A stretch of DNA of 64,000 bases from Burkholderia pyrrocinia (GCF_001028665.1 NZ_CP011503.1:806001-870000), one strand, 5' to 3'. Positions 46,271-56,403 are shown, counted from the first letter of the stretch. Made by a program: numbers and translations. The notes: a model not told the origin generated them from the sequence alone.

Positions 46271-47137
46271 TCACGCGGCCGGTGCGAACAGCGCGTCGAT
46301 GCCCGCCGCGTCGGCAGCGGAAAGCCAGCGGTGGCGCAGCAGCGTGTCGAGCGTCGCAAGGCTCGCATCCATCGTCGCGCGGCCTTCGCGCAGCCAGCCG
46401 ATCACCTCGGGCACGCCGGCCAGCAGGTGCTCGGCCACTTCGCCGTCCTGGTTGCGCGGCGCGAAGTCGTGCGGCAGCGGCAGGTCGTACACGAAGATCA
46501 GTTCGGACTGCGTGCCTTCCGGCAGCGAGCACAGCACCTGCACCGCGCGGCCCGCGATCGCACGCACCGCGAGTTCGGCCGGAATGCCGGCTTCTTCCCA
46601 GCACTCCTTCGCGAGCGTCTCGTGAACGCCCAGGCCCCAGCCGATGCCGCCCGCGACGACGTTGTCGAGCATGCCGGGGTCGGTTGCCTTGGTCGCGCTG
46701 CGGCGGCCGAGCCACATCTGCGGCACGGTCGCGGCGGGCGCCTCGCCCGGCGCGATCGCATATTCTACGATGCCGTTCAGGTGCACCGCATAAGTCTGCG
46801 TGCCGAAGAACCGCGACGCGGCGCGCTCGATGTACGCGAGCGGCGCATCGTCGAAGCGGTTGCGGATCGCGTAGATCTCGTCGCGCCAGCCGGGAATCGC
46901 GCCTTCGGCCGCGAGTGCGCCGATCGCGCTCGCCAGCGCCATGCTGCGCGCGTCGACCGAGTCGTAGCGCGCCGACAGCACGACGCGCTCGCCGGTCAAT
47001 TCGAACACGTCGGGCCAGCGCGCGAGCTTCGCGACATCCTGCCGGCGCACCCAGCCGACCGCCTGGCCGGCGATCTCGAAACGCAGGTGCGCGGCCGGAT
47101 CGAAGCGGCGGGCGGCCGCGATGCACGGAAACGTCAT
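46271..47137 (-). CDS. Nudix hydrolase with DUF4743 N-terminal domain
   Basis: 288-residue protein. About residues 1-120 form the DUF4743 domain (RFEIAGQAVGWVRR, FELTGERVVLS), and the Nudix domain follows. The Nudix box is GWGLGVHETLAKECWEEAGI, with Lys in place of the usual Arg but the metal-binding EExG kept. Homologues include plant and yeast enzymes related to thiamine diphosphate damage control; the bacterial substrate is unproven. It starts 5 bases after the lysE-like stop, suggesting one operon with purU. Confidence 0.87.
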   Translation of the reverse strand: MTFPCIAAARRFDPAAHLRFEIAGQAVGWVRRQDVAKLARWPDVFELTGERVVLSARYDSVDARSMALASAIGALAAEGAIPGWRDEIYAIRNRFDDAPLAYIERAASRFFGTQTYAVHLNGIVEYAIAPGEAPAATVPQMWLGRRSATKATDPGMLDNVVAGGIGWGLGVHETLAKECWEEAGIPAELAVRAIAGRAVQVLCSLPEGTQSELIFVYDLPLPHDFAPRNQDGEVAEHLLAGVPEVIGWLREGRATMDASLATLDTLLRHRWLSAADAAGIDALFAPAA

Positions 47138-47142
47138 CACCG

Positions 47143-47757
47143 TCAGTCCTTCAGCGCGACACGGATGCCGATCGCGATGAACGTCGCGCCGGCGATCCGG
47201 TCGAGCCACACGCCGGCCTTCGGGCGGCGCTTCAGCCATGCGCCGATCATCCCGGCGCCGACGCCGAACAGCGAGAAGATCGCGGCCGTCTGCAGCATGA
47301 ACAGCGCGCCGAGTTCGAACATCTGCAGCGTCACGCTCTGCGTGCCGTGCGGATCGACGAACTGCGGCAGGAACACGACGAAGAACAGCGTGACCTTCGG
47401 GTTCATCAGGTTGCCGATCACGCTCTGCCGGAAGATCGTGCCGAGCGGCTGCGGCGGGCGCGCGTGCGCATTCGCGAGGCCCTGGCTGCGCAGCGCCTTG
47501 ATGCCGATCCACACGAGGTACGCGGCGCCCGCGAGCTTCAGGATCTCGAACGCGACCGGCGACGAACGCAGCACGGCCGCGACGCCGAGCGCCGCGAGCG
47601 TCGTGTGGAACAGGATCCCGGCCGTGAAGCCGAGCGCGGCGACGAAGCCGGCCGCGCGGCCCTGCGAGATCCCGCGTGCGAGCACTTGCAGGTTGTCGGG
47701 ACCCGGCGCGAACGTAATCGCGATCGACGTGGCGAGAAACAGCATGAAGTTGGGCAT
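47143..47757 (-). CDS. LysE family amino-acid translocator
   Basis: 204-residue inner-membrane exporter of the LysE/RhtB family with six hydrophobic segments. The opening FMLFLATSIAITFAPGPDNLQV contains the family hallmark PGPD, and AAYLVWIGIKALRSQG and NLMNPKVTLFFVVFLPQF are also typical. Family members export amino acids or homoserine lactones; substrate unknown. Its stop lies 5 bases before the Nudix start, and apt lies 39 bases upstream on the same strand. Confidence 0.9.
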   Translation of the reverse strand: MPNFMLFLATSIAITFAPGPDNLQVLARGISQGRAAGFVAALGFTAGILFHTTLAALGVAAVLRSSPVAFEILKLAGAAYLVWIGIKALRSQGLANAHARPPQPLGTIFRQSVIGNLMNPKVTLFFVVFLPQFVDPHGTQSVTLQMFELGALFMLQTAAIFSLFGVGAGMIGAWLKRRPKAGVWLDRIAGATFIAIGIRVALKD

Positions 47758-47796
47758 CGTGACCTCGCGGCGTAACGTGAGTAGGCAGGCCGGCGT

Positions 47797-48363
47797 TCAG
47801 TGGCCGGCGAATTCGGTGACGGTATAGACGGGCAGTCCCGCGTTGCGCAGCAGCGCCGAGCCGCCGAGATCGGGCAGGTCGATGATCGCCGCGCCTTCGA
47901 CGACCACCGCGCCGAGCCGCTGCAGCAGGTTGCGTCCCGCCATCATCGTGCCGCCGGTCGCGATCAGGTCGTCCATGATGATCACGCGATCGCCGGGGCG
48001 GCACGCATCCTCGTGGATCTCGACCGTCGCGCTGCCGTATTCGAGGTCGTACGATTCCGAGCGCGTCTTGTACGGCAGCTTGCCGACCTTGCGGATCGGC
48101 ACGAAGCCGACGCTCAGTTCGTACGCGACGATCGGCGCGATGATGAAGCCGCGCGCGTCGAGGCCCGCGACGTAGTCGAGCTTCGCATCGACATAACGTT
48201 CGACGAACAGGTCGACGAGGATGCGCAGCGCCTTCGGGCTCTGCAGCAGCGTCGTGATGTCGCGGAACATCACGCCCGGCTGCGGCCAGTCGGGCACCGT
48301 GCGGATCTGGCTGTGGATGAAGGCGACCGGATCGAGCGGCGCGCCCGACGACGAATGCGGCAT
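47797..48363 (-). CDS. apt: Adenine phosphoribosyltransferase
   Basis: 188-residue purine salvage enzyme converting adenine and PRPP to AMP. The PRPP-binding motif [14 protein letters not shown] is near residue 130, and [26 protein letters not shown] and VRKLGKLPYKT-like residues ([14 protein letters not shown]) match Apt. ATG 48363 has GGAGAG upstream; a longer start at 48402 is unlikely. Probably the first gene of an apt-lysE-nudix-purU unit. Confidence 0.95.
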   Translation of the reverse strand: MPHSSSGAPLDPVAFIHSQIRTVPDWPQPGVMFRDITTLLQSPKALRILVDLFVERYVDAKLDYVAGLDARGFIIAPIVAYELSVGFVPIRKVGKLPYKTRSESYDLEYGSATVEIHEDACRPGDRVIIMDDLIATGGTMMAGRNLLQRLGAVVVEGAAIIDLPDLGGSALLRNAGLPVYTVTEFAGH

Positions 48364-48440
48364 GAAACTCTCCGAAAAAAACGGTGCGCGAAGATCGGGC
48401 ACCGTTTCGAATAAATACGGGTCAGATTATTGACCGCAAC

Positions 48441-50447
48441 TCACGCGGCCGCGGCCGGCGGATCGCGCCGATGGCGCGACAGCCGCTCCTCCGCGAGCGC
48501 GAGCGCCTCGGGCAGCCCGCGCAGCACGACGATGTCGCTCGCGCGCAGCTTGGTCTGCGGATCGGGTTCGACGCCGCGGATGCCGTGCCGGCGGATCGCC
48601 GTGACTTCCAGCCCGAGCGCGTACAGCCCGAGCTCCTCCAGCGAGCGCCCGACCGCGTCCGCGCGCGCATCGACCGGCACCGATTGTAGCCGCACCTGCT
48701 CGTGGTCGTCGTCGTCCGCGTCGTCCGCGCCGCGGAAATAGCCGCGCAGCAGGCTGTAGCGCTCGTCGCGCATCTCCTCGACGCGCCGCACGACCTTGCG
48801 CATCGGCACGCCGACCAGCACCAGCGTATGCGACGCGAGCATCAGGCTGCCTTCGACGATCTCCGGAATCACCTCGGTCGCGCCGGCCGCGAGCAGCTTC
48901 TCGAGATCGGCATCGTCGACGGTGCGCACGATCGCCGGCAGCGTCGGTTCGAGCTCGTGCACGTGATGCAGCACGCGCAGCGCGGACGGCGTGTTCGCGT
49001 AGGTGATCGCGACAGCCGCCGCGCGGTGGATGCCGGCCGCGAGCAACGACTCGCGGCGCGCCGCGTCGCCGAACACGACCGATTCGCCGGCCGCTCCGGC
49101 CGCGCTCACGCGGTCCGGGTCGAGGTCGAGCGCGACATACGAAATGCCTTCCTGTTCGAGCATGCGCGCCAGGTTCTGGCCCGCGCGGCCGTAGCCGCAG
49201 ATGATCACGTGACCGCGCTGCTTCAGGCTCTGCGTCGCGATCCGCGTCATCTGCAGCGACTGCTGCATCCATTCGGTCGACGACAGCCGCATCACGATCC
49301 GGTCCGCGTTCTGGATCAGGAACGGCGCGGCGAGCATCGACAGCAGCATCGACGCGAGGATCGCCTGCAGCAGCGTCGAATCGACGAGATGGCGGTCGAG
49401 GATCAGGTTCAGCAGCACGAAGCCGAATTCGCCGGCCTGCGCGAGGCCGATGCCCGTGCGCATCGCGACGCCCGGCGTCGCGCCGAACAGCCGCGCGAGC
49501 CCCGCGATCATCGTCCCCTTGAACAGGATCTGCCCGACGAAGAAACCGAGCACGAGCAGCGGGTGCTCCCAGATCACGCGCGGATCGAGCAGCATCCCGG
49601 TCGTCACGAAGAACAGGCCGAGCAGCACGTCGCGGAACGGCTTGATGTCCTCTTCCACCTGGTGACGGAACGGCGTCTCGGAGATCAGCATCCCCGCGAT
49701 GAACGCGCCGAGCGCGAGCGACAGGCCGAACTTGTCGGTGATGAACGCGGCGCCGAGCGTGACGAGCAGCAGGTTCAGCACGAACAGTTCCTGCGAGCGG
49801 CGCCGCGCGACGACGTTGAGCCAGCGCGTCATGAAGCGCTGCCCGATGACCAGCAGCAGCGTGAGCGCGATCACGATCTTGACGGCCGCGAAACCGAGCG
49901 TCAGCGCGAGATCCTTCGACGATTCGGCGCCGAACGCGGCGATCACGATCAGCAGCGGCACCACCGCGAGATCCTGGAACAGCAGCACGCCGAAGATGTT
50001 GCGGCCGTGCTCGGTCTCGATCTCGAGCCGCTCGGCGAGCATCTTCGACACGATCGCCGTCGACGACATCGCGAGCGCGCCGCCGAGCGCGACGGCGCCC
50101 TGCCACGTGATGTGCACCCAGCGCTCGAACAGCGCGCCGAGCACGAGCGCGAGCACCAGCGTCGCGACGACCTGCAGCAGCCCGAGGCCGAACACGAGCC
50201 GCTGCATCGACCTCAGTTTCGCGAGCGAGAATTCGAGGCCGATCGAGAACATCAGGAACACCACGCCGAATTCCGCGAGATGCTCGGCGCGCTCGAGATC
50301 CGCCGCGATCCCGAGCGCGTGCGGGCCGACCAGGATGCCGACGGTCAGGTAGCCGAGCATCGGCGGGAGGTTCAGCGAACGGAACACGACGACGCCCACC
50401 ACCGAAGCCAGCAGCAGCATGAGCGTCATTTCGAGCGGGGAAATCAC
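48441..50447 (-). CDS. KefB/KefC-type monovalent cation:proton antiporter
   Basis: 668-residue CPA2 antiporter. About 12 TM helices occupy residues 1-400 (LPPMLGYLTVGILVGP, SSTAIVSKMLAERLE, GLAQAGEFGFVLLN), followed by an RCK/TrkA-N domain with the nucleotide motif ICGYGRAGQNLA (about residue 430) and a TrkA-C domain at the end (about residues 570-655). It should move K+ or Na+ against H+, gated by bound nucleotide or glutathione adducts. GTG 50447 with GAGGA upstream; ATG 50429 is an alternative. Divergent from kdsD. Confidence 0.9.
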   Translation of the reverse strand: MISPLEMTLMLLLASVVGVVVFRSLNLPPMLGYLTVGILVGPHALGIAADLERAEHLAEFGVVFLMFSIGLEFSLAKLRSMQRLVFGLGLLQVVATLVLALVLGALFERWVHITWQGAVALGGALAMSSTAIVSKMLAERLEIETEHGRNIFGVLLFQDLAVVPLLIVIAAFGAESSKDLALTLGFAAVKIVIALTLLLVIGQRFMTRWLNVVARRRSQELFVLNLLLVTLGAAFITDKFGLSLALGAFIAGMLISETPFRHQVEEDIKPFRDVLLGLFFVTTGMLLDPRVIWEHPLLVLGFFVGQILFKGTMIAGLARLFGATPGVAMRTGIGLAQAGEFGFVLLNLILDRHLVDSTLLQAILASMLLSMLAAPFLIQNADRIVMRLSSTEWMQQSLQMTRIATQSLKQRGHVIICGYGRAGQNLARMLEQEGISYVALDLDPDRVSAAGAAGESVVFGDAARRESLLAAGIHRAAAVAITYANTPSALRVLHHVHELEPTLPAIVRTVDDADLEKLLAAGATEVIPEIVEGSLMLASHTLVLVGVPMRKVVRRVEEMRDERYSLLRGYFRGADDADDDDHEQVRLQSVPVDARADAVGRSLEELGLYALGLEVTAIRRHGIRGVEPDPQTKLRASDIVVLRGLPEALALAEERLSRHRRDPPAAAA

Positions 50448-50561
50448 GGGCAAAGCGTCCTCGTTCGTCGGGGCCACCGCAAAGCGGGCACGGTGGCGTA
50501 GCGTGGGATAGGCGACTTCGGACGAGTCCGAAGGCCCGGCGCGGCGAACAAACGCCTTTGC

Positions 50562-50574
50562 TATACTCCGCGCA
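50562..50574 (+). promoter_or_regulatory. -10 element abutting the kdsD start
   Basis: TATACT at 50562-50567 lies 6 bases before the ATG at 50574, which would place transcription start at or within a base or two of the start codon. No Shine-Dalgarno is visible. No clear -35 at 16-18 bases upstream. Confidence 0.45.
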
Positions 50575-51557
50575 TGATAGCGAAAATCAATGACAACCGC
50601 GCGCTCGCGCTCGCCCGCGACGTGCTCGACATCGAGGCGGACGCCGTGCGCGCGCTGCGCGACCAGCTCGACGGCGACTTCATCCAGGCCGTCGCGCTGC
50701 TGCTCGGCTGCCGCGGCCGCGTGGTGGTGTCCGGTATCGGCAAATCGGGGCATATCGCCCGCAAGATCGCAGCAACGCTGGCCAGCACCGGCACGCCGGC
50801 CTTCTTCGTCCACCCTGCCGAGGCCAGCCACGGCGACCTCGGGATGGTCACCGCCGACGACGTCTTCATCGGCATCTCCTATTCCGGCGAATCGGAAGAG
50901 CTCGTCGCGATCCTGCCGCTCGTCAAGCGGATCGGCGCGAAGCTGATCGCGATCACGGGCCGTGCGGAATCGAGCCTCGGCACGCTCGCCGACGTGAACC
51001 TGAACGCCGCGGTCTCAAAGGAAGCGTGCCCGCTGAACCTCGCGCCCACCGCGAGCACGACCGCCGCGCTCGCGCTCGGCGATGCGCTCGCCGTCGCCGT
51101 GCTCGACGCGCGCGGCTTCGGTTCGGAAGATTTCGCGCGCTCGCACCCGGGCGGCGCGCTCGGCCGGCGCCTGCTCACCTACGTGCGCGACGTGATGCGC
51201 TCGGGCGACGACGTCCCGTCCGTCGGGCTCGACGCGACGCTGTCGGACGCGCTGTTCCAGATCACCGCGAAACGCCTGGGCATGACCGCCGTGGTCGACG
51301 CCGACGGCAAGGTCGCGGGCATCTTCACGGACGGCGACCTGCGCCGCGTGCTCGCGCGCGACGGCGACTTCCGCACGCTGCCGATCACCGACGTGATGAC
51401 GCGCGCCCCGCGCACGATTGCGCCGGATCACCTGGCAGTCGAGGCCGTGGAACTGATGGAGCGCCACCGGATCAACCAGATGCTGGTCGTCGATGCCGAC
51501 GGCGCGCTGATCGGCGCGCTGAACATGCACGACCTGTTTTCGAAGAAGGTGATCTGA
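50574..51557 (+). CDS. kdsD: D-arabinose 5-phosphate isomerase
   Basis: 327-residue enzyme converting ribulose 5-phosphate to arabinose 5-phosphate, the first step to Kdo for LPS. SIS domain at about residues 35-175 (VSGIGKSGHIARKIAATLAS, FVHPAEASHGDLGM, ISYSGESEEL) and a CBS pair at about residues 205-325 (VMTRAPRTIAPDHLAVEAVE). It opens the Kdo/Lpt operon; its stop overlaps the kdsC start by one base (TGATG). The start may be leaderless. Confidence 0.95.
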   Translation: MIAKINDNRALALARDVLDIEADAVRALRDQLDGDFIQAVALLLGCRGRVVVSGIGKSGHIARKIAATLASTGTPAFFVHPAEASHGDLGMVTADDVFIGISYSGESEELVAILPLVKRIGAKLIAITGRAESSLGTLADVNLNAAVSKEACPLNLAPTASTTAALALGDALAVAVLDARGFGSEDFARSHPGGALGRRLLTYVRDVMRSGDDVPSVGLDATLSDALFQITAKRLGMTAVVDADGKVAGIFTDGDLRRVLARDGDFRTLPITDVMTRAPRTIAPDHLAVEAVELMERHRINQMLVVDADGALIGALNMHDLFSKKVI

Positions 51558-52093
51558 TGAGCGCAGCGCTGACTGCGGCCGAACGCGCAAGCCGCGTGAA
51601 GCTGATGATTTTCGACGTCGACGGCGTACTGACCGACGGCGGCCTGCTGTTTACCGCGGCCGGCGACGCGATGAAGTCGTTCAATTCGCTCGACGGCCAC
51701 GGCGTGAAGCTGCTCGGCGAAGCCGGCATCGCAACCGCGATCATCACGGGCCGCCGCTCGGAAATCGTCGCGGCGCGCGCGAAGGAAATGAAGATCACGC
51801 ACCTGTTCCAGGGCGTCGAGAACAAGCTCGCCGTGTTCGCCGACCTGATCGCATCGCTCGGCCTCACCGCCGACGCATGCGGCTACATGGGCGACGACTG
51901 GCCCGACCTGCCGGTGATGCTGCGCTGCGGCTTCGCGACCGCACCGGCGAACGCGCACCCCGAGGTGATCGCCCGCGCGCACTGGGTGGCCGAGGCCCGC
52001 GGCGGCCACGGCGCCGTGCGCGAAGCCTGCGACGCGATCCTGCGCGCGCAGCACCGCTACGACGCGCTGCTCGCAGCCGCCTGCGGAGCCTGA
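51557..52093 (+). CDS. kdsC: 3-deoxy-D-manno-octulosonate 8-phosphate phosphatase
   Basis: 178-residue HAD phosphatase of the small C0 (capless, tetrameric) type that dephosphorylates Kdo 8-phosphate. Motifs: MIFDVDGVLTDG (nucleophile Asp and DxD), ITGRRSEIVAARA and the C-terminal GYMGDDWPDLPVM. The order kdsD-kdsC-lptC-lptA-lptB is conserved in many Gram-negatives. It shares one base with kdsD and lies 3 bases before lptC. Confidence 0.95.
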   Translation: MSAALTAAERASRVKLMIFDVDGVLTDGGLLFTAAGDAMKSFNSLDGHGVKLLGEAGIATAIITGRRSEIVAARAKEMKITHLFQGVENKLAVFADLIASLGLTADACGYMGDDWPDLPVMLRCGFATAPANAHPEVIARAHWVAEARGGHGAVREACDAILRAQHRYDALLAAACGA

Positions 52094-52096
52094 CGG

Positions 52097-52711
52097 ATGA
52101 ATACGCATTTCCGCTGGACCCAGTTGCTGCCGCTCGCCGCGGTCGCCGCGCTTGCGGGCGTCACCTGGTGGCTGCTGCAGGCGACGCTGCCGCCGCCGGG
52201 CGAAGGCACCGTGCAGCCGAAGCGCCATACGCCCGACTATTTCGCGGACAACTTCTCGGTCACCGAACTCGACCAGTCCGGCACGACCCAGTACCGGCTG
52301 ACGGCCGCGAAGCTGATCCATTACGAAGACACCGAAAACAGCGACCTGACCGATCCGGCCATGCGCGCATTCCAGCCCGGCAAGCCGGTCGTGACGACCA
52401 CCGCGAAGCGCGGCACCGTCAACGGCGACGTGTCGATCGTCGATTTGTACGACGACGCGCGCATCCTGCGCGCGGCCGGCGGCGGCGATCCGCAGATGCA
52501 GGCCGATTCCCAGCATTTCCGGATCTTCGTCAATGACGATGTGATCCAGACCGAAAAGCCGGTTAAACTTCAGCGCGGCCTGTCGCTCGTCAACGCGACC
52601 GACGGCATGAAGTACAACAACGTCACCCGGGTCATCGAGCTTTACGGCAACGTGCGCGGCACGATCGCCGCGGCGGACACGTCCGGCGGCTCGAAAGGTC
52701 AACCCAAGTGA
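52097..52711 (+). CDS. lptC: LPS export protein LptC
   Basis: 204-residue bitopic inner-membrane protein. A single TM helix near the N-terminus (LLPLAAVAALAGVTWWLLQ) anchors a periplasmic beta-jellyroll. PDYFADNFSVTELDQSGTTQY opens the conserved part, and VDLYDDARI and IELYGNVRG follow. It receives LPS from LptB2FG and passes it to LptA. The stop overlaps a possible GTG start of lptA. Confidence 0.93.
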   Translation: MNTHFRWTQLLPLAAVAALAGVTWWLLQATLPPPGEGTVQPKRHTPDYFADNFSVTELDQSGTTQYRLTAAKLIHYEDTENSDLTDPAMRAFQPGKPVVTTTAKRGTVNGDVSIVDLYDDARILRAAGGGDPQMQADSQHFRIFVNDDVIQTEKPVKLQRGLSLVNATDGMKYNNVTRVIELYGNVRGTIAAADTSGGSKGQPK

Positions 52712-52731
52712 CGCTTCCCTCACGTGACTGC

Positions 52732-53397
52732 ATGAACGAACCGTTCCCTCGACAGAATTCCGGCGGCGCTGCGCGCGCCGTCCGCGCCGCGCTCGCCGCG
52801 ACGCTCGTGGCGCTCCCGCTGATCGGGCTGGCGCCGCTCGCCCATGCCGAGAAGGCCGACCAGAACAAGCCGATCAACGTCGAAGCCGACAACCTGACCT
52901 ATGACGACCTGAAGCAGGTCACGGTCGCGACCGGCAACGTCGTGATCACGAAGGGCACGATCATCATCAAGGGCGATCGCGTCGAAGTTCGCCAGGATCC
53001 GGAAGGCTATCAGTACGCGACGTCGTTCGGCAGCGGCAAGAAGCACGCGACGTTCCGCCAGAAGCGCGAAGGCCTCGACGAATACATCGACGGCGACGCC
53101 GAGCGCATCGACTACGACGGCAAGCAGGACCTGACCACGCTGACGACCGCCGCGACCGTACGCCGCCTGCAGGGCGCGTCGACGATCGCCGACACCGTGC
53201 ACGGCAGCGTGATCACGTACGACGGCCAGCGCGACTTCTACACCGCGAAGGGCGGCAAGGACGTCGCGGCGCCGGGCAACCCGAACGGCCGCGTGCGCGC
53301 GATGCTGTCGCCGAAGAACGGCGGCCCCGCGCCGCTGAACGGCGCGCCGGCGAAGCTGTCGCCGTCGACCACGATCCAGGGAGCGCCGGGCCAATGA
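52732..53397 (+). CDS. lptA: LPS transport periplasmic protein LptA
   Basis: 221-residue periplasmic bridge protein. The signal peptide (about residues 1-38, ending LAHAEK) is followed by the OstA/LptA jellyroll: [39 protein letters not shown] and [11 protein letters not shown]. It forms head-to-tail filaments carrying LPS to the outer membrane. I chose ATG 52732; GTG 52708 is coupled to the lptC stop, but the codons between are atypical. Its stop overlaps lptB. Confidence 0.93.
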   Translation: MNEPFPRQNSGGAARAVRAALAATLVALPLIGLAPLAHAEKADQNKPINVEADNLTYDDLKQVTVATGNVVITKGTIIIKGDRVEVRQDPEGYQYATSFGSGKKHATFRQKREGLDEYIDGDAERIDYDGKQDLTTLTTAATVRRLQGASTIADTVHGSVITYDGQRDFYTAKGGKDVAAPGNPNGRVRAMLSPKNGGPAPLNGAPAKLSPSTTIQGAPGQ

Positions 53398-54170
53398 ACG
53401 CGCTACCGAACCGCCAGCCGGCCGGCACCACGAGCTCGCTCGTCGTCCGCAACCTGAAGAAGCGCTACGGCTCGCGCACGGTCGTCAAGGACGTGTCGCT
53501 CGACGTGAAGAGCGGCGAAGTCGTCGGGCTGCTCGGCCCGAACGGCGCCGGCAAGACCACGTCGTTCTACATGATCGTCGGCCTCGTGCCGCTCGACGCG
53601 GGCGAGATCTCGCTGAACGGCAGCTCGATCAGCCTGCTGCCGATCCACAAGCGCGCGTCGCTCGGCCTGTCGTACCTGCCGCAGGAAGCGTCCGTGTTCC
53701 GCAAGCTGACCGTCGAGGAAAACATCCGCGCGGTGCTCGAGCTGCAATACGGCGAAGACGGCAAGCGGCTGTCGAAGGACGCGATCTCGTTGCGTACCGA
53801 AGCGCTGCTCGACGAACTGCAGATCGGCCACCTGCGCGAGAACCCCGCGCTGTCGCTGTCGGGCGGCGAACGACGCCGTGTCGAAATCGCGCGCGCGCTC
53901 GCGACCAACCCGAACTTCATCCTGCTCGACGAACCGTTCGCCGGCGTCGACCCGATCGCGGTGCTCGAGATCCAGAAGATCGTCAAGTTCCTGAAGCAGC
54001 GCAACATCGGCGTGCTGATTACCGATCACAACGTCCGCGAAACGCTCGGCATCTGCGACCACGCCTATATCATCAGCGACGGCTCGGTGCTCGCCGCCGG
54101 CGCGCCGAGCGACATCATCGAAAACGAAAGCGTGCGCCGCGTGTACCTCGGCGAACACTTCCGCATGTAA
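53394..54170 (+). CDS. lptB: LPS export ABC transporter ATPase LptB
   Basis: 258-residue ABC ATPase driving LPS extraction from the inner membrane. Walker [10 protein letters not shown] (about residue 46), Q-loop region [18 protein letters not shown], signature [15 protein letters not shown], Walker [14 protein letters not shown] and H-loop [10 protein letters not shown] are all intact. The start overlaps the lptA stop by 4 bases. The membrane partners LptF and LptG are not in this window, as usual. Confidence 0.97.
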   Translation: MNALPNRQPAGTTSSLVVRNLKKRYGSRTVVKDVSLDVKSGEVVGLLGPNGAGKTTSFYMIVGLVPLDAGEISLNGSSISLLPIHKRASLGLSYLPQEASVFRKLTVEENIRAVLELQYGEDGKRLSKDAISLRTEALLDELQIGHLRENPALSLSGGERRRVEIARALATNPNFILLDEPFAGVDPIAVLEIQKIVKFLKQRNIGVLITDHNVRETLGICDHAYIISDGSVLAAGAPSDIIENESVRRVYLGEHFRM

Positions 54171-54212
54171 CTTCCTCCTCGTGGCTGGCTGCACCCCGCC
54201 CGGCATCGCCGC

Positions 54213-54229
54213 GCGGGGCCGCGCCCCGC
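54213..54229 (+). terminator. Weak hairpin after lptB
   Basis: GCGGGGC-cgc-GCCCCGC, a 7-bp stem 43 bases past the lptB stop, without a T-run. Possibly partial termination between the Lpt genes and rpoN. Confidence 0.25.
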
Positions 54230-54330
54230 TTCGCGGCCATGCCCGCGACCGGGCGGCGCGCCGCGCGTAATCGCGGATGGCTCAACGCGCCTGGGTCGTG
54301 GCACACTGCCGGTATGACTCCCTCCTTGCC

Positions 54331-55839
54331 ATGAAAGCCAGCCTTCAACTCCGCCTGTCGCAACATCTGGCGCTGACGCCCCAGCTACAGCAGTCGATCC
54401 GGCTCCTGCAGTTGTCGACGCTCGAATTGCAGCAGGAAGTCGCGATGGCCGTCGCGCAGAACCCGCTGCTCGAGAACGACGACGAATGGATCGCGAGCCC
54501 GCTGCGCGTCGCCGCGGACGGATCGCTGATCGCGCAGACACCTCCCGGCCAGAACACCGATCCGGCCCCGGCAAACAGCGGCAGCAGCACGTCGGGCGAT
54601 CGCGCGGAGCGCGACGAGCGGGCCGGTGCCGACGACTACGACGGTTATGGGTCCGGCGACGGCAACGACGGCCCGCAATGGAATCTCGACGAATTCGGCC
54701 GCTCGAGCGGCGCGTCCGACGACGACGACCTCCCGCCGCTGCAGGTGCAGGAAGCCGCGACGTCGCTGCGCGACCACCTGTCCGCGCAGTTGCGCGTCAC
54801 GCAGGCCAGCCCGCGCGATCGCGCGCTCGTGATGTTCCTGATCGAATCGCTCGACGACGACGGCTACCTGACCGCCACGCTCGACGAAGTGCTCGCCGAC
54901 CTGCCGTCCGAGCTGGAGATCGACTGCGACGAACTGAACGCGGCGCTCGCGCTGCTGCACAGCTTCGACCCGGCCGGGGTCGGCGCCCGCTCGGCATCCG
55001 AATGCCTGAAGCTGCAGTTGCTGCGCCTTGATCCGTCACCGACGCGCACGCTCGCGCTCGAGATCGTGTCGCAGCATCTCGAACTGCTCGCCGCACGCGA
55101 CTTCACGCGGTTGCGCAAGCACCTGAAGGCGAGCGACGACGCGCTGCGCGACGCGCACGCGCTGATCCGCTCGCTGGAGCCGTTCCCCGGCGCCGCGTAC
55201 GGCAAGGCCGAGGCCGACTACGTCGTGCCCGACATCATCGTGAAGAAGGCCGGCCAGGGATGGCTCGCGGAGCTCAATCCGGAGGTCGTGCCGCGCCTGC
55301 GGATCAACAACCTCTACGCGAACATCCTGCGCAACAGCCGCGGCGATCCATCCGCCGGTTCGCTGAAGCAGCAGCTCCAGGAAGCACGCTGGCTGATCAA
55401 GAACATCCAGCAGCGTTTCGACACGATCCTGCGTGTCGCGCAGGCTATTGTCGAGCGTCAGAAGAATTTCTTTGCGCACGGTGAAATTGCCATGCGCCCC
55501 TTGGTTTTGCGGGAAATAGCTGATACGCTGGGCCTACACGAGTCGACTGTCAGCCGTGTGACAACAGGCAAGTACATGCTGACCCCGTTCGGGACGCTTG
55601 AATTTAAGTACTTCTTCGGATCACACGTTTCAACCGACACCGGTGGCGCCGCCTCGTCGACCGCCATCCGAGCCCTGATCAAGCAACTGATAGGAGCTGA
55701 AGACCCAAAATCGCCACTTTCGGACAGCCGCATTGCCGAGCTGCTGGCAGAACAGGGTTTCGTAGTCGCGCGCCGCACGGTTGCCAAATATCGCGAAGCC
55801 CTCAAGATCCCGGCAGTGAATCTGCGCAAGTCTCTTTAG
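54331..55839 (+). CDS. rpoN: RNA polymerase sigma-54 factor
   Basis: 502-residue sigma-54. Region I at the N-terminus ([20 protein letters not shown]) interacts with enhancer-binding proteins, an acidic Gly/Asp-rich region II spans about residues 60-140, and the core-binding and HTH regions follow ([16 protein letters not shown]). The RpoN box [10 protein letters not shown] (about residue 480) is intact. ATG 54331 (MKASLQL) is the family start; an upstream ATG at 54277 is unlikely. Followed by hpf and ptsN as in most proteobacteria. Confidence 0.96.
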   Translation: MKASLQLRLSQHLALTPQLQQSIRLLQLSTLELQQEVAMAVAQNPLLENDDEWIASPLRVAADGSLIAQTPPGQNTDPAPANSGSSTSGDRAERDERAGADDYDGYGSGDGNDGPQWNLDEFGRSSGASDDDDLPPLQVQEAATSLRDHLSAQLRVTQASPRDRALVMFLIESLDDDGYLTATLDEVLADLPSELEIDCDELNAALALLHSFDPAGVGARSASECLKLQLLRLDPSPTRTLALEIVSQHLELLAARDFTRLRKHLKASDDALRDAHALIRSLEPFPGAAYGKAEADYVVPDIIVKKAGQGWLAELNPEVVPRLRINNLYANILRNSRGDPSAGSLKQQLQEARWLIKNIQQRFDTILRVAQAIVERQKNFFAHGEIAMRPLVLREIADTLGLHESTVSRVTTGKYMLTPFGTLEFKYFFGSHVSTDTGGAASSTAIRALIKQLIGAEDPKSPLSDSRIAELLAEQGFVVARRTVAKYREALKIPAVNLRKSL

Positions 55840-55845
55840 CCTGCT

Positions 55846-55863
55846 GCCTGCCCGGCGGCAGGC
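55846..55863 (+). terminator. Hairpin between rpoN and hpf
   Basis: GCCTGCC-cggc-GGCAGGC, a 7-bp perfect stem starting 7 bases after the rpoN stop; the tail (GTGTTCC) is only weakly T-rich. Could partly separate rpoN from hpf transcription. Confidence 0.4.
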
Positions 55864-55996
55864 GTGTTCCGGCCACCGCGCACACGGGGAACAGGCCGGG
55901 CGACCTGTCCGCGATACACCGCCTCGTGCGGTACGGGCAAGTCGACCGGAGCGCCGCCTCGATGCGGCCGGGTGGTCACTCGCTTGGAGAAGCACT

Positions 55997-56356
55997 ATGA
56001 ACCTGAAGATCAGTGGACATCATCTCGAAGTCACGCCTGCAATTCGCGAATACGTGATCACCAAGCTGGACAGGGTGCTACGGCATAGCGATCAGGTGAT
56101 CGATGGCACTGTGATCCTCTCGGTCGACAACCACAAGGAAAAGGACAAGCAGCAGCGCGCAGAAATCAACCTGCACCTGAAGGGCAAGGACATCTTCGTC
56201 GAAAGCGCAAACGGCAATCTGTACGCCGCGATCGATCTGTTGATCGACAAGCTGGATCGCCAGGTCGTCAAGCACATGGAGCGCCTGCAAACGCACGCGC
56301 ACGACCCGATCAAGCTTCAACCGTCGATCGACCAGATCGAACTGCCGCCGCAGTAA
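55997..56356 (+). CDS. hpf: Ribosome hibernation promoting factor
   Basis: 119-residue short-type HPF/YfiA protein. [20 protein letters not shown] begins the beta-alpha-beta fold; [20 protein letters not shown] and [20 protein letters not shown] are the conserved later blocks. It binds the small subunit decoding region in stationary phase and stabilises inactive 70S/100S ribosomes. The long-type C-terminal dimerisation domain is absent. A UUCG-loop terminator follows directly. Confidence 0.95.
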   Translation: MNLKISGHHLEVTPAIREYVITKLDRVLRHSDQVIDGTVILSVDNHKEKDKQQRAEINLHLKGKDIFVESANGNLYAAIDLLIDKLDRQVVKHMERLQTHAHDPIKLQPSIDQIELPPQ

Positions 56357-56377
56357 CCGTCACCGCAACACGCACGC

Positions 56378-56403
56378 CGCCCGGTTCGCCGGGCGTTTTT
56401 TTT
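56378..56403 (+). terminator. Intrinsic terminator after hpf
   Basis: CGCCCGG-ttcg-CCGGGCG stem with a stable UUCG tetraloop and eight T residues, 22 bases after the hpf stop. It should end the rpoN/hpf transcript. Confidence 0.9.

Noticed and set aside
48702..50501. 599-codon plus-strand frame opposite the Kef antiporter
   Set aside because: His/Arg/Glu-rich shadow translation; the real gene has TM helices and an RCK domain.
54277..54330. Sigma-54-like TGGCAC just upstream of rpoN
   Set aside because: The GC dinucleotide needed at -12 is not at the right spacing.
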